DNA of 64,000 nucleotides from Byssochlamys sp. IMV 00236 (GCA_001931875.2 MSJH02000650.1:124001-188000), one strand, 5' to 3'; shown: positions 33,662 through 46,116, numbered from the stretch's first letter. The notes: a model not told the origin generated them from the letters alone. Program-made: numbers and translations.

Positions 33662-36402
33662 CTAGGCATGGCTGTCGGTCTTTATGATCCTATCATACCC
33701 GATTGAAACAGAACGTCCGAAGAGATCGGCATCACCTCCCTCCTTCTTAGCTGAAGCAAGCCACTCTTGAGCCTTGGTCAACTTTTCTCTCTCCCTGACC
33801 AGGTATTGACGACGGCGTTGGTGCACTGGATCCTCTGCCATGAGTTCCATGCAGCGTTCCATAGCTAGTATATCCTCTCATATTAGCTATTGACGGCTCC
33901 CAAACAGGCGAGGAAGATGTAGGATGTACATACCATTACCGTCAAAGATTGACAGCTCATTTTCGATAACCGAGACAAGTTCCTCACGGCACTTAAAGAA
34001 CAGCTTTGTATGCACACTTTGACAAATAGAATCGACAAAACGAGAACTGGCGATGTCGTAGTATCCTCTGACGCTCTATATATATATGTTGTCAGCTGAC
34101 TATTAGACCTCTTTGGATATATAGAAATTTCACTTACGGCCATCATTTTGACTTCCTGGGCAAACTCATCAGGTCCCATCTCAGACTCGTTGTTGATTAA
34201 CTTCCGGATCTCCACGTTTCGCTTCTGGTCATCAACCACATTTCCGTGGAAAAGACGCAGGTACAGCCTAGCTCTGGCTTCCCGCCGGCGAGCAACGAAG
34301 TACTCGAGAACTTCCTTAGTCGCCTGGGTCAAAGCGGAAGTGGCCATCGTGAATGGCTTGTGTCTCTCGATGTTATAGATCTCCTGGGCGTGACGCAAAT
34401 GGTCTTCCTTCAGACCATTCAAGTAAATAAGAATGATACGCTCGAGCACTTTGGGCAACGCGGTCTGCTGATACTGCGCAAAGACATGCTTCACCTGCTC
34501 CATCAAGGTGTCCCTCACGAGTTTATGCGAGACAACGAGGAACACATTCATGGGTTTGTCCCAGTGCTGTACACTGATGCGGTTCATCATCTCAATTGCT
34601 TTCGGATCGGTCTGGCCAGGGATACCAGTGGGATATGAGTCCCGATTAATCTCACGAATCTCTTCCCACGTAAAGTTCTTCGCAGGACCTGCAACTACAT
34701 TAGCCTAACGGTGGACGAGCATTTGTTGTTTCGCGACCTACCACTGAAATACTCAAAATGCGACGTTGTGTAGTTGGTCGTTTTAGCACGCGGATTTCCT
34801 CTATTATCGACCGGTCTAGAGCCCCCTGGAGTCTTGCGCTTCCCTTGGGGATTGACTGATGCACGAATAGAGACCATTTCACATTCAGAGTCATCTTCAA
34901 ATGATGGCTGGGTCTTGAAAGACTCGTTCTCGCTGATAAGCGTAGCAGCTGGGCGCGTGACTGTGATTGCTTCCTTAAAGTCCTGGGCAAGTTGGCCCCA
35001 GATCTTCTGCATAGGATAATTCGAGGATCCGCCATCGATATGGTGACGAATTCGTTCTTTCAGAAGATTCAACTTGCCGCATAGGACATATGGTAGATTT
35101 TCAGAAGGCGGGTCGGGCAGCATCTCAAGTTCAGTATCAATTCTTTCCGCCTTCTCATCGATCTGCTGAATGACCTGCGGTAAACATCCCTGGATTTGCT
35201 CCAAAAGAAGACCAGACAAGGCTGTTTGCAGTCTTCTGACTCCAAACCGCTCACTATATGGGGCCAAGACAGTAGACCACGGGTGATTATTGAAGAACAG
35301 AGCCTCTTCGTCGCGGGCCTGGGAGTGCTCGACACTGGCATCTGGATTGTTTCTCACGACGTAATAGCCGTGTCCGAGCTCGAACTTTTTGCCTTCCAGA
35401 ATTTCCATCCACTGATCAAGCGACTCGCCGCTCTGGACGCGATCAGGTTTTGTAAGAACACCTAGGGTTCTAGATTTAGCGCCTGGGATGTGTCGCACGA
35501 TTCTAGCAGCGCTCGAATTCATCGCATCGTCTGTCATTGGTAAAGTGAGGAGGACAATGCAGTTGTCCTGCGAGATGTACTCTTTGACGAGATTCTCGAC
35601 AAGCGTGACCAGGTAACTCTCTTCATCGAATTCCGCTTGATTTATCACGCCAGGGAGATCGTAGAACGAAAGATTCGGAAATCCAGGTGCAGATATATCG
35701 AGACGTACGAGATTAGGAGAGAACTTCACCTCGTTCCCGGTCCCATCGTCGAGGTCTCCTTCGGGTTGGAAATCTGAAGACGGGCGTCCAGGATTCAGGA
35801 TCGCAAGTTGCGCGAGCTTGATAGTTCTCTGAAGGAGAGATTTGTCACTCAGAACATGGAACACTTCATCCTCTTGTATCTTTTCCGTCCATGGACCCAG
35901 AGACCTGGTCGGCACATTCATGTACTTTCCAGAGGGTGTGTATGCATACTTCCGCGATAGAATGACCCGGCATTGCCACAGTTTGTCCGGTTCGCTTTTA
36001 GAGAGGTTAATCTCCATAGGGCAACGAGTACAGGTGCCAGCACTTCTTGGTACTTTGATCTCACTCATCCCTTCGATGAGAGAGCTCTTTCCCGTGCTCT
36101 GGTCGCCGACAACACAGATCTTAGGCAGAGCGATCTTGTTGTCTTCGATCCCCAGATGACGAAGGTCCTGTATCTTCTGGACCAGAGGCCTCATATCCTG
36201 AGATATGAGCGCGATGGAGTCAGTGACATCCGCGCCATTTCTCTGAGTAGCCGTAGTTTCGCTGCTCGACCAAGTATTGGGCATCGTAACTGCTACAATT
36301 AGCATTTTACGATGAATAGAAGAAACAACCGAAGTGTTGTGGCCACTTACATGATGGAGATAATTTCACCCCTGGAGTTCCGGGACTTTCTGCAGGCGAC
36401 AT
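33662..36402 (-). CDS. Dynamin-superfamily GTPase (Mx/dynamin-like)
   Basis: A large self-assembling GTPase of the dynamin family, of the fungal Mx-like subgroup rather than Vps1 or Dnm1. Exons are 36351-36402, 34742-36292, 34138-34688, 33934-34075 and 33662-33864, giving 832 aa. GTPase motifs: G1 GDQSTGKSS near residue 80, G2 threonine in GTCTRCPMEI, G3 DLPG near 229, G4 TKPD near 298. The stalk follows, and the C-terminal GTPase effector region includes VRGYYDIASSRFVDSI. Between them is a polar insert (about residues 490-540, PQGKRKTPGGSRP...) in place of a PH domain. No transmembrane segment is seen. The target membrane is unknown. Confidence 0.92.
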
Positions 36403-37723
36403 GACGAGATGCACTCCCTTCAAGATGAGAGATGATGGACAGAAAGCAAGATAGAAAACAAGAAAGCTAAGAAGAAATGTGGTAGGGTCTCAGGAGAGAC
36501 TCGAGTAATCTCCGCACTCGACAACCACAAATGTCCTTGATAGAATACAACAAACTGAAACAGTGATATCAGTGACAAGCACGACGAATTCAAGTTTCTG
36601 ATTAGTTAGACAAATAATATCTAGAGCATATGAGAAACGAGGGACTGTCTGGAGATCAGGAGAACTGAAGAGGATGGTGTTTTGGGGTGGTTGGGTATCG
36701 AGGAGGAAGAGACAAAGAAAAACGAAAGGTGAGTAGAGAAGTGAAAGTTCATTTATAAGTCGAGGGTGAAATTTTCGAATTACATTGTTTCTCCCGTTAG
36801 AATGGACTGTTTGTGGTGATCCGTGAAGCTTTACGGACTGCAACCAACACTTTGTGCTGGAGCCCGCCAAATGTGGTGAGGGACATACAACTCTGGCGGC
36901 ATATTCCTGCTGGACTAACAGCACCACGCAGGTCCCTTCACTGCAGACCTTGAAGATGTAGACCAATCAGACATTCAATCCTCAGGTGAGTGCTTCCAAA
37001 AGTAAAATCGAGGTGTCACTAGTTTACAATCTTTCAGATTTGCATGTTGCTGAAGACTGCGACTGCGTAAGGATAGCTGGGCATATGTGAAGGGTAGTGG
37101 GCGAGATGATATCCATTATCTCACTTGCGTTATTTCTTGGCTCTCGAGGTGAGCATAGTATGCTTGCCCTGCTCAAATATCAAGAAGAGTTCTTCGTTAT
37201 GCCCATTTTCTTCCAGATACTTGTAGTCTGCGATCTGTTTGCGGCCAGTTCATGAGTAAGAGGCCATGAAGACAACCACCAAACTCCACCAGAGTAATAC
37301 TTGGTTAACGAATTGAACATGACCAATCTGATGTTCTAGAAGCACATATACCGATATTTCAGCCCTATTATTGTAGACATGAACCAGAGAGCCAAAATAG
37401 ACGTTCACCGCTGCGGCGTCAGTAAGGTTAAGCGACCGCGGAGCATTCCTGGCAAAGGAGGATCGAGCCATGGATGATGGGTCCCGTTGCGGGCAGCTCG
37501 ACGCTTAAGCTGATCTGGAACGGCTTCGTGGCCACCTCGATCTGCCAGCGTTCTACACAAATAATAAAACAAACATTCCTCCATTCCAGTCTGCACAGCC
37601 GGAATTTTGTTTCTTGAGGCTGTGCCTGCTGCCTCATAAATACCCCTCGTCCATCTCATCCCGCGCGCACTCCGCAATACCGCCTCCATGCTCCAGGTGC
37701 CGATTCGGGAGCATAACAGCAAC
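36403..37723. other. Long divergent intergenic region
   Basis: About 1.3 kb between divergent starts of the dynamin-like gene and the pyrophosphorylase-like gene. It presumably carries both promoters and 5' UTRs. Purine-rich tracts at about 36430-36480 are typical of fungal leader regions. Open frames at 36490-36966 and 37250-37758 overlap in several phases without domains, so I call no gene here. Confidence 0.5.
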
Positions 37724-39234
37724 ATGGCCTCCACCAAGGCCGTGGTCCTAGTATGCATTCTTGCTTCTCTCCGCGCTGAACAGCGGGCTAATGCAATTGT
37801 ATTCTAGGTCGGAGGACCCTCCAGAGGAACTCGTTTCAGACCGCTCTCGCTAGATGTACCAAAGGTACAGTACCCCGCTGTTTTACCCCCGCGCTCATGA
37901 GGCACACATTACTTATACCAGAGCATGGTGTCTATAGCCCCTATTCGAGGTCGCCGGCCACCCCATCATCTACCATTGCCTCAAGGCTGTTGCGAAGGTC
38001 CCTGGACTCCGGGAAGTTATTTTGATCGGTTACTATGACGAGACCGTCTTCCGTGATTTCATCAAGGACTCTTCCAAGGAGTTCCCTCAGTTGAAGATCC
38101 AATACCTGCGAGAATACACCGCGCTGGGAACCGCTGGCGGTCTCTACCACTTCCGCGATGCCATCTTGAAAGGCAAGCCGGAACGCTTCTTCGTATTGAA
38201 TGCAGATGTCTGCTGTTCGTTCCCGCTGTTGGATATGCTGAAGCTGTTTGAGGAGAAGGATGCAGAGGCTGTCATTCTGGGCACAAGAGTCAGCAACGAT
38301 GCTGCAACCAACTTTGGCTGCATTGTCTCCGACTCCCACACAAAGCGCGTTCTGCACTACGTCGAGAAGCCGGAATCGCACATCTCCAACCTGATCAATT
38401 GCGGTGTTTACCTGTTCGCGACAGAGTGCATCTTCCCTTCGATCCGCAGTGCTATCAAGAGGCGTACAACGCGGCCCCGCTTCGTCTCCTACCCTTCATC
38501 AGAGAACCTCTCCTCGTCGTTCATGGCCGAGGAGGAGGAGGGTGAGAAGAGTGAGGTCCTGCGTCTAGAACAGGACATCCTCTCCGATCTCGCAGACAGC
38601 AACCGCTTCTTTGTTCACGAGACGAGGGACTTCTGGCGACAGATCAAGACGGCCGGCTCCGCTGTGCCAGCCAATGCTCTTTACCTCCAGAAGGCCTTCC
38701 AGGCACAGTCTGAAGAGCTCACTCCTCCATCCGCCAACATCCTGCCGCCTGTCTTCATCCACCCCACAGCCACCGTCGACCCAACCGCCAAGCTCGGCCC
38801 CAACGTCTCCATTGGACCCCGTGCCGTCGTCGGTGCCGGTGCCCGTATCAAGGAGTCCATCGTCCTCGAGGACGCCGAGATCAAGCACGACGCCTGCGTC
38901 CTCTACTCCATCATCGGCTGGAGCAGTCGTGTAGGCGCATGGGCTCGTGTCGAGGGCACCCCAACTCCCGTCGGAAGCCACTCAACCAGCATCATCAAGA
39001 ACGGCGTCAAGGTCCAGAGCATCACCATCCTGGGCAAGGAGTGCGCTGTAGGTGACGAAGTGCGCGTGCAGAACTGCGTCTGCTTGCCATACAAGGAGCT
39101 GAAGAGGGTACGTACTCGCTATAACTAACCTCTTCTTCTTTCCACCTAACCCAACCCCTTTTTGAGCTATACTAACATGGAACTGATACTAACATGGAAC
39201 TGTATAGGACGTTGCCAATGAGGTCATCATGTGA
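37724..39234 (+). CDS. GDP-mannose pyrophosphorylase A-like (mannose-1-phosphate guanylyltransferase alpha)
   Basis: Nucleotidyltransferase with a C-terminal left-handed beta-helix, closest in layout to the GMPPA-type (regulatory) subunit rather than the catalytic GMPPB/Srb1. Exons 37724-37750, 37808-37864, 37938-39107 and 39208-39234 give 426 aa. The N-terminal signature GGPSRGTRFRPLSLDVPKPL replaces the GGxGTRLRPLT of catalytic enzymes. LGTAGGLYHFRD, VLNADVCCSFPL and NLINCGVYLF mark the nucleotidyltransferase domain. Hexapeptide repeats follow from about residue 300 (HPTATVDPTAKLGPNVSIGP...). The role is in GDP-mannose supply for glycosylation and cell-wall mannan, or control of it. The last exon encodes only DVANEVIM. 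Confidence 0.93.
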
Positions 39235-39876
39235 TTTTATCGCATATTTAGCGTTATTATATCCCGTCGTCATCTTCTCGCAATTTAATCTAGATCAGTG
39301 CCCTACCTAGTAGCTTAAATCTCTCTCATGATGCTAAGTACGGATTTACAAATTCAAAAAATGGAATATTATCTCGGATCAAAATCTTAATATCTAAGAA
39401 CACAATGGACGGGGAAATCCCAATGTACTTTATCGTTATTATGGATAAGATCTCAACGAATATTTGGGTGATCATTGACTTCATTCAATTTTCGATCTCC
39501 ATTCCACTATCTAGTGCTAGGCTATCTGAAAACGGTGCCTTGAGACCGCCCAAAAAAAAAGGATTAGAGGCAAATGTTCCTCCCAACAACGCCGACTAGA
39601 TGCCGATATCTCCACCTTTCTGTGTACTATATAACAGTACTATCTTCCGTTGAAATTCGCCAAATCCAACGCCGTAATATCCACTTCTTTTTACACCCTC
39701 CAACGGGAAAGGCAGAGGTCCGACCAGGAACCGACCGAAATTAATCAAAAGGAGGGTCATATCGTCGTAAATTGTCGACCAGCGCAGGTTCATAAATTCA
39801 AACAAAATGAGACGAAATGACACAAGAACGATGGTGCTTGAAAAAAAGGACAGGATGCACGCGTGGCGTTTATCCT
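39235..39876. other. Convergent intergenic region
   Basis: 3' flanks of the pyrophosphorylase-like gene and the MARVEL-type gene. A plus-strand frame at 39405-39599 has no domain. Nothing else is seen apart from short A-runs near 39550 and 39840. Confidence 0.5.
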
Positions 39877-40803
39877 TTATCGGTACATCCCCGGATCATA
39901 CCGTGTCTGCTCCGGCGGTTGCGTGTAGCCTGCGTAGCCTCCGTATGGGTTGTAGTTTCCGTAGTACGCATTGGGCTGTGTCGCTTCACCACGCGTGGAA
40001 ACATGCTCGTAGTAGTCCTGTGCTTCCCCTGCGTGGTACTGTTCAAGGGAAGCAGCATAAGTGGGCTGCTGCGTCCGACCCTGGTACTGCGGCTGGGGCT
40101 TAGGTCGATTGGTGCCGAAAGCATTGTACGCATCCGTGGATGGATCGTTGGTGTTGGTACTTGAAGCACTACTGATGCGCTTGTCGACCTTGACATCTGC
40201 CAGAGCAGTGTCGGAGACCATGGGGTCGTATCTGTCCCGATCGTGCTGGCGGCGACGAGCGACGATGTCAAGAACGACAGCCGACAGCTGCGCAACGAAG
40301 GCAGTCACCGTGAAGGTGAACAAGACTTTGTAGACGCGGCAGACCATGATCCCTGTCTCGGTACCCCAATTGGAGGTGTCGCAGGTGGTCATGAGCGTAC
40401 CGGACATGCTCCAACCAAGCAGCCCGAGGGAGCTAGTCCACAGCATGAACAGAACAAAATTAAAGAAGAGAGACCAGAGAGGCGGTACACCACTGCAGCA
40501 GTGGATGCAAGAGGTGAACACGAAATTGATGAGTGTGAGAACGGTCGTTATCGTGATCTGGAAGTATGAGGTGTTAGCTACTATTCGCAACTTCATTTTG
40601 TTCACAAGTAATTGCATGTCCAGCGTAAGGGATGCGATACGCACCACAAGGAACGCCCACGGTAGTCTGAAGCCATCTTGGTGCAGGTGGTAGATAAAGA
40701 AGCCCATGATTCCGCCTACGATCAATGTAGATACCACGCTGCAGAAGCGGATGACATGAAATGGCGCTTTCGGATAGAACGTCGACCTTGATCTCAACCC
40801 CAT
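39877..40803 (-). CDS. MARVEL-like four-helix membrane protein
   Basis: Predicted four-pass membrane protein with a MARVEL-type arrangement. Exons 40645-40803 and 39877-40557 give 279 aa. The ATG at 40803 starts MGLRSRSTFYPKAPFHVIRF. Helices are around residues 15-38, 48-75, 85-115 and 140-170, and TSCIHCCSG sits in the second loop. The cytosolic tail (about 180-279) is rich in Gln, Tyr, Pro and Gly (YGNYNPYGGYAGYTQPPEQ). The 87-nt intron at 40558-40644 is a multiple of three with no stop codon, so the unspliced frame also reads through. Donor GTGCGT, branch GCTAAC and acceptor CTTCCAG argue it is removed, because the retained peptide would interrupt a helix. Role unknown; fungal homologues are linked to membrane domains. 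Confidence 0.85.
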   Translation of the reverse strand: MGLRSRSTFYPKAPFHVIRFCSVVSTLIVGGIMGFFIYHLHQDGFRLPWAFLVVRIASLTLDMQLLVNKMKLRIVANTSYFQITITTVLTLINFVFTSCIHCCSGVPPLWSLFFNFVLFMLWTSSLGLLGWSMSGTLMTTCDTSNWGTETGIMVCRVYKVLFTFTVTAFVAQLSAVVLDIVARRRQHDRDRYDPMVSDTALADVKVDKRISSASSTNTNDPSTDAYNAFGTNRPKPQPQYQGRTQQPTYAASLEQYHAGEAQDYYEHVSTRGEATQPNAYYGNYNPYGGYAGYTQPPEQTRYDPGMYR

Positions 40804-42135
40804 CTTTGCAGATGTTCTTTGCTCCTCACTCTATGCTTGCGTTCAAAAGACAGCTCGAATCGTTGAGCCTGGTTCGAACTGGTTCTGGGAATTGACCGCG
40901 CGGCGTGTTTGATGTAGATAGATTGCGTTTGAGATGCAACAGAAGGCCAGCCTGCTGAAAGGTGGAACGATAATGCAAGCAAGTTAATTGGAAAAAACCA
41001 ACCTGGGCAGGGAATCAGAAAAAGAAAAAGAAATACTAAAAGGATAAATAATAACCAGAGAAACGAGCGAGAAAGAGAGGCGCTGTCGTGGAGATGTCTG
41101 ATGGCTGGTCCCTTGTTTGTCTCAGCCAGGATGCGTCGATCGCCCTGAGCCACCACCCGTGTTGCCAAAGAAAGATCCTCGACCCGCTGCGACGCCCCGG
41201 AAACCACGACAATCTTCTCCAATTGGTAGTTGCATACGGTAATCTAGTATGGTACGTCAGCTTCCATTGATGAAAATTCGCTTGTCTGTTCGAAATGTTC
41301 TTTTTTTCTTATTTGTGGTCCCGTGGAGTACGTAGACTGTCGGCGACTTGGAAGAGTCACTTACTGTACCTTAGGTAACTAACTGTGCTTCCTGCTCTGT
41401 CGGGACTGATTTGGTAAATTTGATGATCCTGCGACAGTGGGTGCGGCACACCTCGATCCTTCTGCGGCACCACCATCTACCGTACTTTGCGCTTCTGGTA
41501 GTAGTCCAGGGAGTCAATCTATTTAAAGAAAGAGGGACTAATTATCTGGAGGTAACACCTAGCATCATAAGTGCAGTAGCACCGTGCCGTTCTCAGTAGA
41601 AAAGCAGCTAGATAGTTCCGGGGATTACTTTATATATTCAGGTCCGACAATGTTCTGGTTGCGACCCAGAACCCATCTCAAGTTTCTCACCAGCCAGAAC
41701 ATAAAGAGAGCGATTCTGCAATAACTTGCAATAATGTCCAATATATTCCGACATTGTTACTGTCTGGTTTCCAATTAAATAAAGTAGCAAATATGTAGAA
41801 GAATCATCTCGACTGTCCAGTCGCATTAACGATCTTGCCCGAGTGGAACCTCCCCGAAAGCTTGCCCAGAACCAGTGCAACGCGCATCCATATTTCTGCC
41901 TCCGCAACGGCTTATCGATACAGTAGTCTTTCTTTTCCCTAGAACATTGCCCACCTCCACCTCGAGTTGCAACTCTTGATCAAGACGAGGACAAGCCAGC
42001 TTTCTTCCATTTTCGCGATTCTCTATATCCTACTCTGTGCTAGGGTTGCTTCTTCAGGGAGAGGGGCACAGTCCATACCCCGCGTATCGCGTCGCGTTTT
42101 CAAGCAGGCAGTATTCAGCCGCAACATGGCTACAT
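40804..42135. other. Long divergent intergenic region
   Basis: About 1.3 kb between divergent start codons. It is purine-rich from 41010 to 41080, probably leader sequence of the minus-strand gene. Frames at 41638-41907 and 41967-42173 show no domain; the latter overlaps the RING gene start in another phase. No gene called. Confidence 0.5.
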
Positions 42136-42971
42136 ATGAAAGTATGGATTTTTTCCCCATTCTTTTACATTAATCAATTCATTACCTGTGCCACAGAACG
42201 ATAGCAGAAATACTGAGCCAGATTTTTTTATAGTCGAGCACAATACCACTGACATCTCGTCGCAACCTACCTCCCGACCCCGCCGTCCCGATCTCTCCAC
42301 CTTCTTCGCGACTCTAAATGAAATAACCCCCAATCCAGCAGAGTCACGGACGAGACAGCATGCCGTACCAGTTCCCGGAGATGTGAGCGCCGCCTTTCGC
42401 ACGCTGGCAGAGGCGTTTGATGTCATGAGACGGGAGCACGAGATTGGTGATCACGGCAACCCAGCCGCAGGAGAGGGACAGGAAGAAGGCAACGGACTAT
42501 TGACGCAGATGATTCAGGCGTTGCTACAGGGTGCAGAAATGCCACCCAAGGAAGTTGAGGGCGTGAGTGAGCAGTTTTGCGATGGTATGTGCGCGTGGGA
42601 TTCTTGTTTTCTTTTCTGCTTCGGAACACTATGGGTGAATTTAACTAATTGACTAACTTTATATATTGATGATTTCTCCAGATCTCGATCGCATCCCTCG
42701 AAAATCCCTCACTTCGACGCAGACCTGTCCGATCTGTAATAACCCCTTCCTTGATGACCCTTACCCGCTCGTCGTCCGCTTGCCCTGCCATCCTACGCAT
42801 CTCTTCGACCTCGAATGTATACGGCCGTGGCTGCGTCTGCGCGGGTCTTGCCCTCTCGACCGGACAGATTTTGGCAAAAAGGAGCGCGAGCGCGAGGCAG
42901 AGCGGAGAAAACTGGCAGAGAAGCTGGCGGCTGAGGAGGATGAGGATGACTTGGACGGGATGTATGGCTAG
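42136..42971 (+). CDS. RING-finger protein, probable E3 ubiquitin ligase
   Basis: Exons 42136-42141, 42197-42584 and 42682-42971 give 227 aa. The C-terminal RING-like domain contains CPICNNPFLDDPY, then LPCHPTHLFDLECIRPW, then GSCPLDR. In the central part the spacing is C-x3-H-x2-D-x2-C, so the fifth zinc position appears to be aspartate and the first histidine is displaced. The domain is followed by a charged helix (KKEREREAERRKLAEKL). The N-terminal 120 residues are polar, and the sequence HAVPVPGDVSAAFRTLAEAFDVM begins a predicted helix. Starting at ATG 42136 is forced by splice phase. The ATG at 42126 has better context but joins out of frame to the only acceptor, so the 5' end is uncertain. 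Confidence 0.82.
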
Positions 42972-43278
42972 AACGGGCGGCGTGTCGATTATAAAGGAGA
43001 TATGATTGGGGAGGTCTCTCTGAGCACTGCATAACATGGTGTTCGTTTTGCATCAGGCGGCATGGCGTTGGTCGAGTAGTGGTTATAGTTATCGAACCCA
43101 GGGGATGAGGGGGTTGTGAAATGAGTCTATTTAACGGTTTCCATATCATTTGGCTCGTCTTCTCTCTGATTGATTCATTTCATACTCTATACACATCTAT
43201 GTCATGCACGCGTGACGATGATACATGCCTTGAAATCAGACATGAAAACTTTTGGGTCATTATTTTTGAGCGTTGGGA
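42972..43278. other. Convergent intergenic region
   Basis: A 307-bp space between the stop codons of the RING gene and the ataxin-10 homologue. It probably holds both 3' UTRs. No gene is seen. Confidence 0.5.
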
Positions 43279-46116
43279 TTATTTTGTGTCAGACTCAACA
43301 ACCCTATCCTTGGGCTTGAGAGCCAGCTTGCCAGTCTGATCAATCACGGCTTCCAATCCACTCCTCTCCAGCACGCCATTCTCATCCTTGGCAACTTCCC
43401 GAGCTTCCAGCTCCTCAACCAGCTTCTGATTCTCACGGTTGCCTTCCAGGAGGAACTTCAGGCACATGACTGCATGTTCCTTGATGTAAGGGTTGTGAGC
43501 ATCAAAAGCTGTGCAGGAAAGAATCGTCTCGACACCGCCATGCTTGCGAATCTGATTCTGAACCTCAGGGCACTTCCACACCAATGATGAAAGCACCAAG
43601 ACGACCAGCTTCTTGAGGTTTCTCCACTCGAATTCGGACGGATCCTCGGTGATGGGTGGTGACTCGGCACCAGACCCTGCACTGGCGGCGCCCGTGTCTA
43701 TAGGGTCCGAATCGGTAGGGTCATAGGGGCGTTCTACAGCCACAGGGCCGGGAGATGATGCTGTCTGCTCGGAATCTCTGGCAGCATTATTGCGAGCAGC
43801 GGCAGCAGCGTTGGCGGCAGCAGATAGAGACGTAAGGCTGCCCTTGGGAATGCTGGCTTCCAACTCCTTGATCAAAGTTACAAGGTCATAGACGATTTCC
43901 CACTTGACCAGCAAATTCTTCCAGTCGTTGTTCTCAGTAAGGACGGCGAAAAATTCCAGGAATTGATAAACGCCCTCGTAAACTCTTTCCATATCCCATA
44001 GATTGAGAGGGAAGTCCTCGGGCAAGGCACGGCCAGCGCGGATCTGGCCTTGGAGATAGATAAGCGCACAAGTTTCTGGGATGATGTTCCCCCGGAAAAT
44101 GGTGAATATGTAGCGCACCGTGAGGACGTCGACTCGTGTCAGAGGCACTGGACTTTTAACAGTGCTCGACTGCGCTGATCCAGTAACGGAAGCGGGAGAG
44201 TACCTGGCCCTGAAGATATGCGTGAGGATCTTGATGACAACAGCTTGAGCCGGAGAAATAATGTCTTTGGGCTGGCCAAAGTCGGAATACGCGTGAGACA
44301 TTAAGCCGTTCTTCAACACGGCATCCATGATCTGAACCATCATCTTGAAGTAGAACTCATCATCTGGAAGGTCCCAGGCAGCGATAAAGATCAGAAGCTC
44401 TCGAAGGAGGTTTCGACCAGTCTCCTGTGTCAGGAGTATATGACACCTGACAGCTTGCATGTTCCTACCGCCAGTTCTCTCACCACCCTTGAGGCCAAAG
44501 CTGTCGACTATACCGGCTTGAATGATCATGGGGAGTGCTTCGATTTCAGCAGGGCCAAGCACCAAGGGAATATCCGTCAACAGGCCACGCTGCTGATCGC
44601 CAGGACGACCCCTGTAGTCATCGTCATCATCTTCGTCTTCCTCCTCCTCTTCCTCCATGCTTCCCTCTCCCATCGCGTCCAAGCTGCGCGAGTCGTCTTC
44701 TGGGTGGCCACCGTCCGTTCCATCGTAGTGCTGATCCCCTTCTACAATAGGCGATGTCTCTTGCAAGCGTGCCATAAGCTCATCCTTCGCTTCCTGAAGG
44801 GTCTCTGCGGCAGACTGGGCTGAACGTGGCATGCTAGTATCCTCTTCCATCACCGCGGCGTCGCCTGCTGCAAGAGCACCGAACTCATCTAGATCCGGGA
44901 GATCACTCCAGCACGTGCGCGGAAAGCCTGCTGTAGAACTGCGATCGATGCTGAGAATGGGCTTCTTCCGCGGCTCTTCGTCTTCAGGTAGTGCGGGAGG
45001 TAAATCTTGGGCCCTTTCTTTGAGATCCGACCACCCATCGACCTTCGCGCCAAGTATAGCAGTAAGAGCAGCTCTGATTTCCTTGACTTGTTCGGGGTCC
45101 TTGCCCATTTCCTGGATCTCCATCAGATCTCGTCCTAGTAGCTTCTCCATATGATCCTTGATGTTTGCGAGAAGCAACATGGCAGCTTCCTCCTTGATGG
45201 TCGCTGGCTCTCGCGGAAAATTGGAGATGGTCTCCAGCAACAGGTCTTCCGCGGTCTGATCGTAAAGAGCCCTAATTGGAGGATTGACGATTCTTTCACC
45301 TGTTCTAACGACAGGTGCGACTCCCTTAGGAGGGCTTGTTGTCGGATCGAGAGGTTCCTTGGGCATTATGATCTTGGAATCGCCCGTCGAATGATACCCG
45401 AAAAGATCGAGCCACAGAACCATCTTACGCTGCTCATTATGCATGATAAAATTGTGCAAGAACTGCAAGCATGTGATCAGCAGCCGCTTGTAGAGGTTGA
45501 CCACCTTCTGCCATCGTTCTTCATTCCTCGCATTTGTCTCTCCATCGAAACCTCGCGCCGTTACCCTGACACATGTGTCTATAAGTGACAATATCCGTTG
45601 ATCAAATCCTTTCTCCGCCGCTAGATTTTGGGCTTTCTTTGTAGTGGCAAGAAGGTTGCGCGCGATAGTGCATAGATCATTTAGTCGTTCTATGTCCTTG
45701 ACTAGGGAAAAGTAATTGTATGCTATGAGGTTCGAAGAGGAGTGATCGTAATTTGCCGACGGTGGACTCTTCCATGCGAAAGATTGTGACTCGAGGACAG
45801 GAATGGCTTTTGTTAACACATCGGTAAGACCCTGCCATATGTCAGGCGACAAGCCAAGATTTTGTCTTGAAGAAGGATATGTCAGTCTAAGATCTTAGAA
45901 TTGTAGGGTCACGAGAAGAAGTGCGTACCTAACATCGCTCTCTTGGTGACTCTTGTACAGAATTTGCTTTCCCGCCGAGAGCATGTGCTCTAGCCGCTTG
46001 TCGTCAATCATTCCACGGGTCTCATAGTGGCTCAAAGTACCGGCCAAGATGACCTTGAGCATTAGCTCAGCCGGTGTACATTTTGGCTTTGCTTCCACAG
46101 TCGCCTGGTCCGCCAT
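43279..46116 (-). CDS. Ataxin-10 homologue (Ctr86 family)
   Basis: Exons 45929-46116 and 43279-45865 give 924 aa. The start is the ATG at 46116 (MADQATVEAKPKCTPAELML); a GTG nine codons upstream is in frame. The protein is a long alpha-helical repeat. The family signature lies at the C-terminus, about residues 815-900: LKKLVVLVLSSLVWKCPEVQ, then HNPYIKEHAVMCLKFLLEGN and NQKLVEELEAREV. This is the ataxin-10 domain shared with yeast Ctr86. An acidic stretch (EEEEEEDEDDDDD) is encoded at about 44617-44660 and looks like a linker. Fungal members are poorly understood; animal ataxin-10 is linked to cytokinesis. No membrane segment is predicted. Confidence 0.93.

Noticed and set aside
43060..43110. 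GGTTCGATAAC on the minus strand as a tRNA T-arm
   Set aside because: No acceptor stem, D-arm or anticodon arm can be fitted around it.
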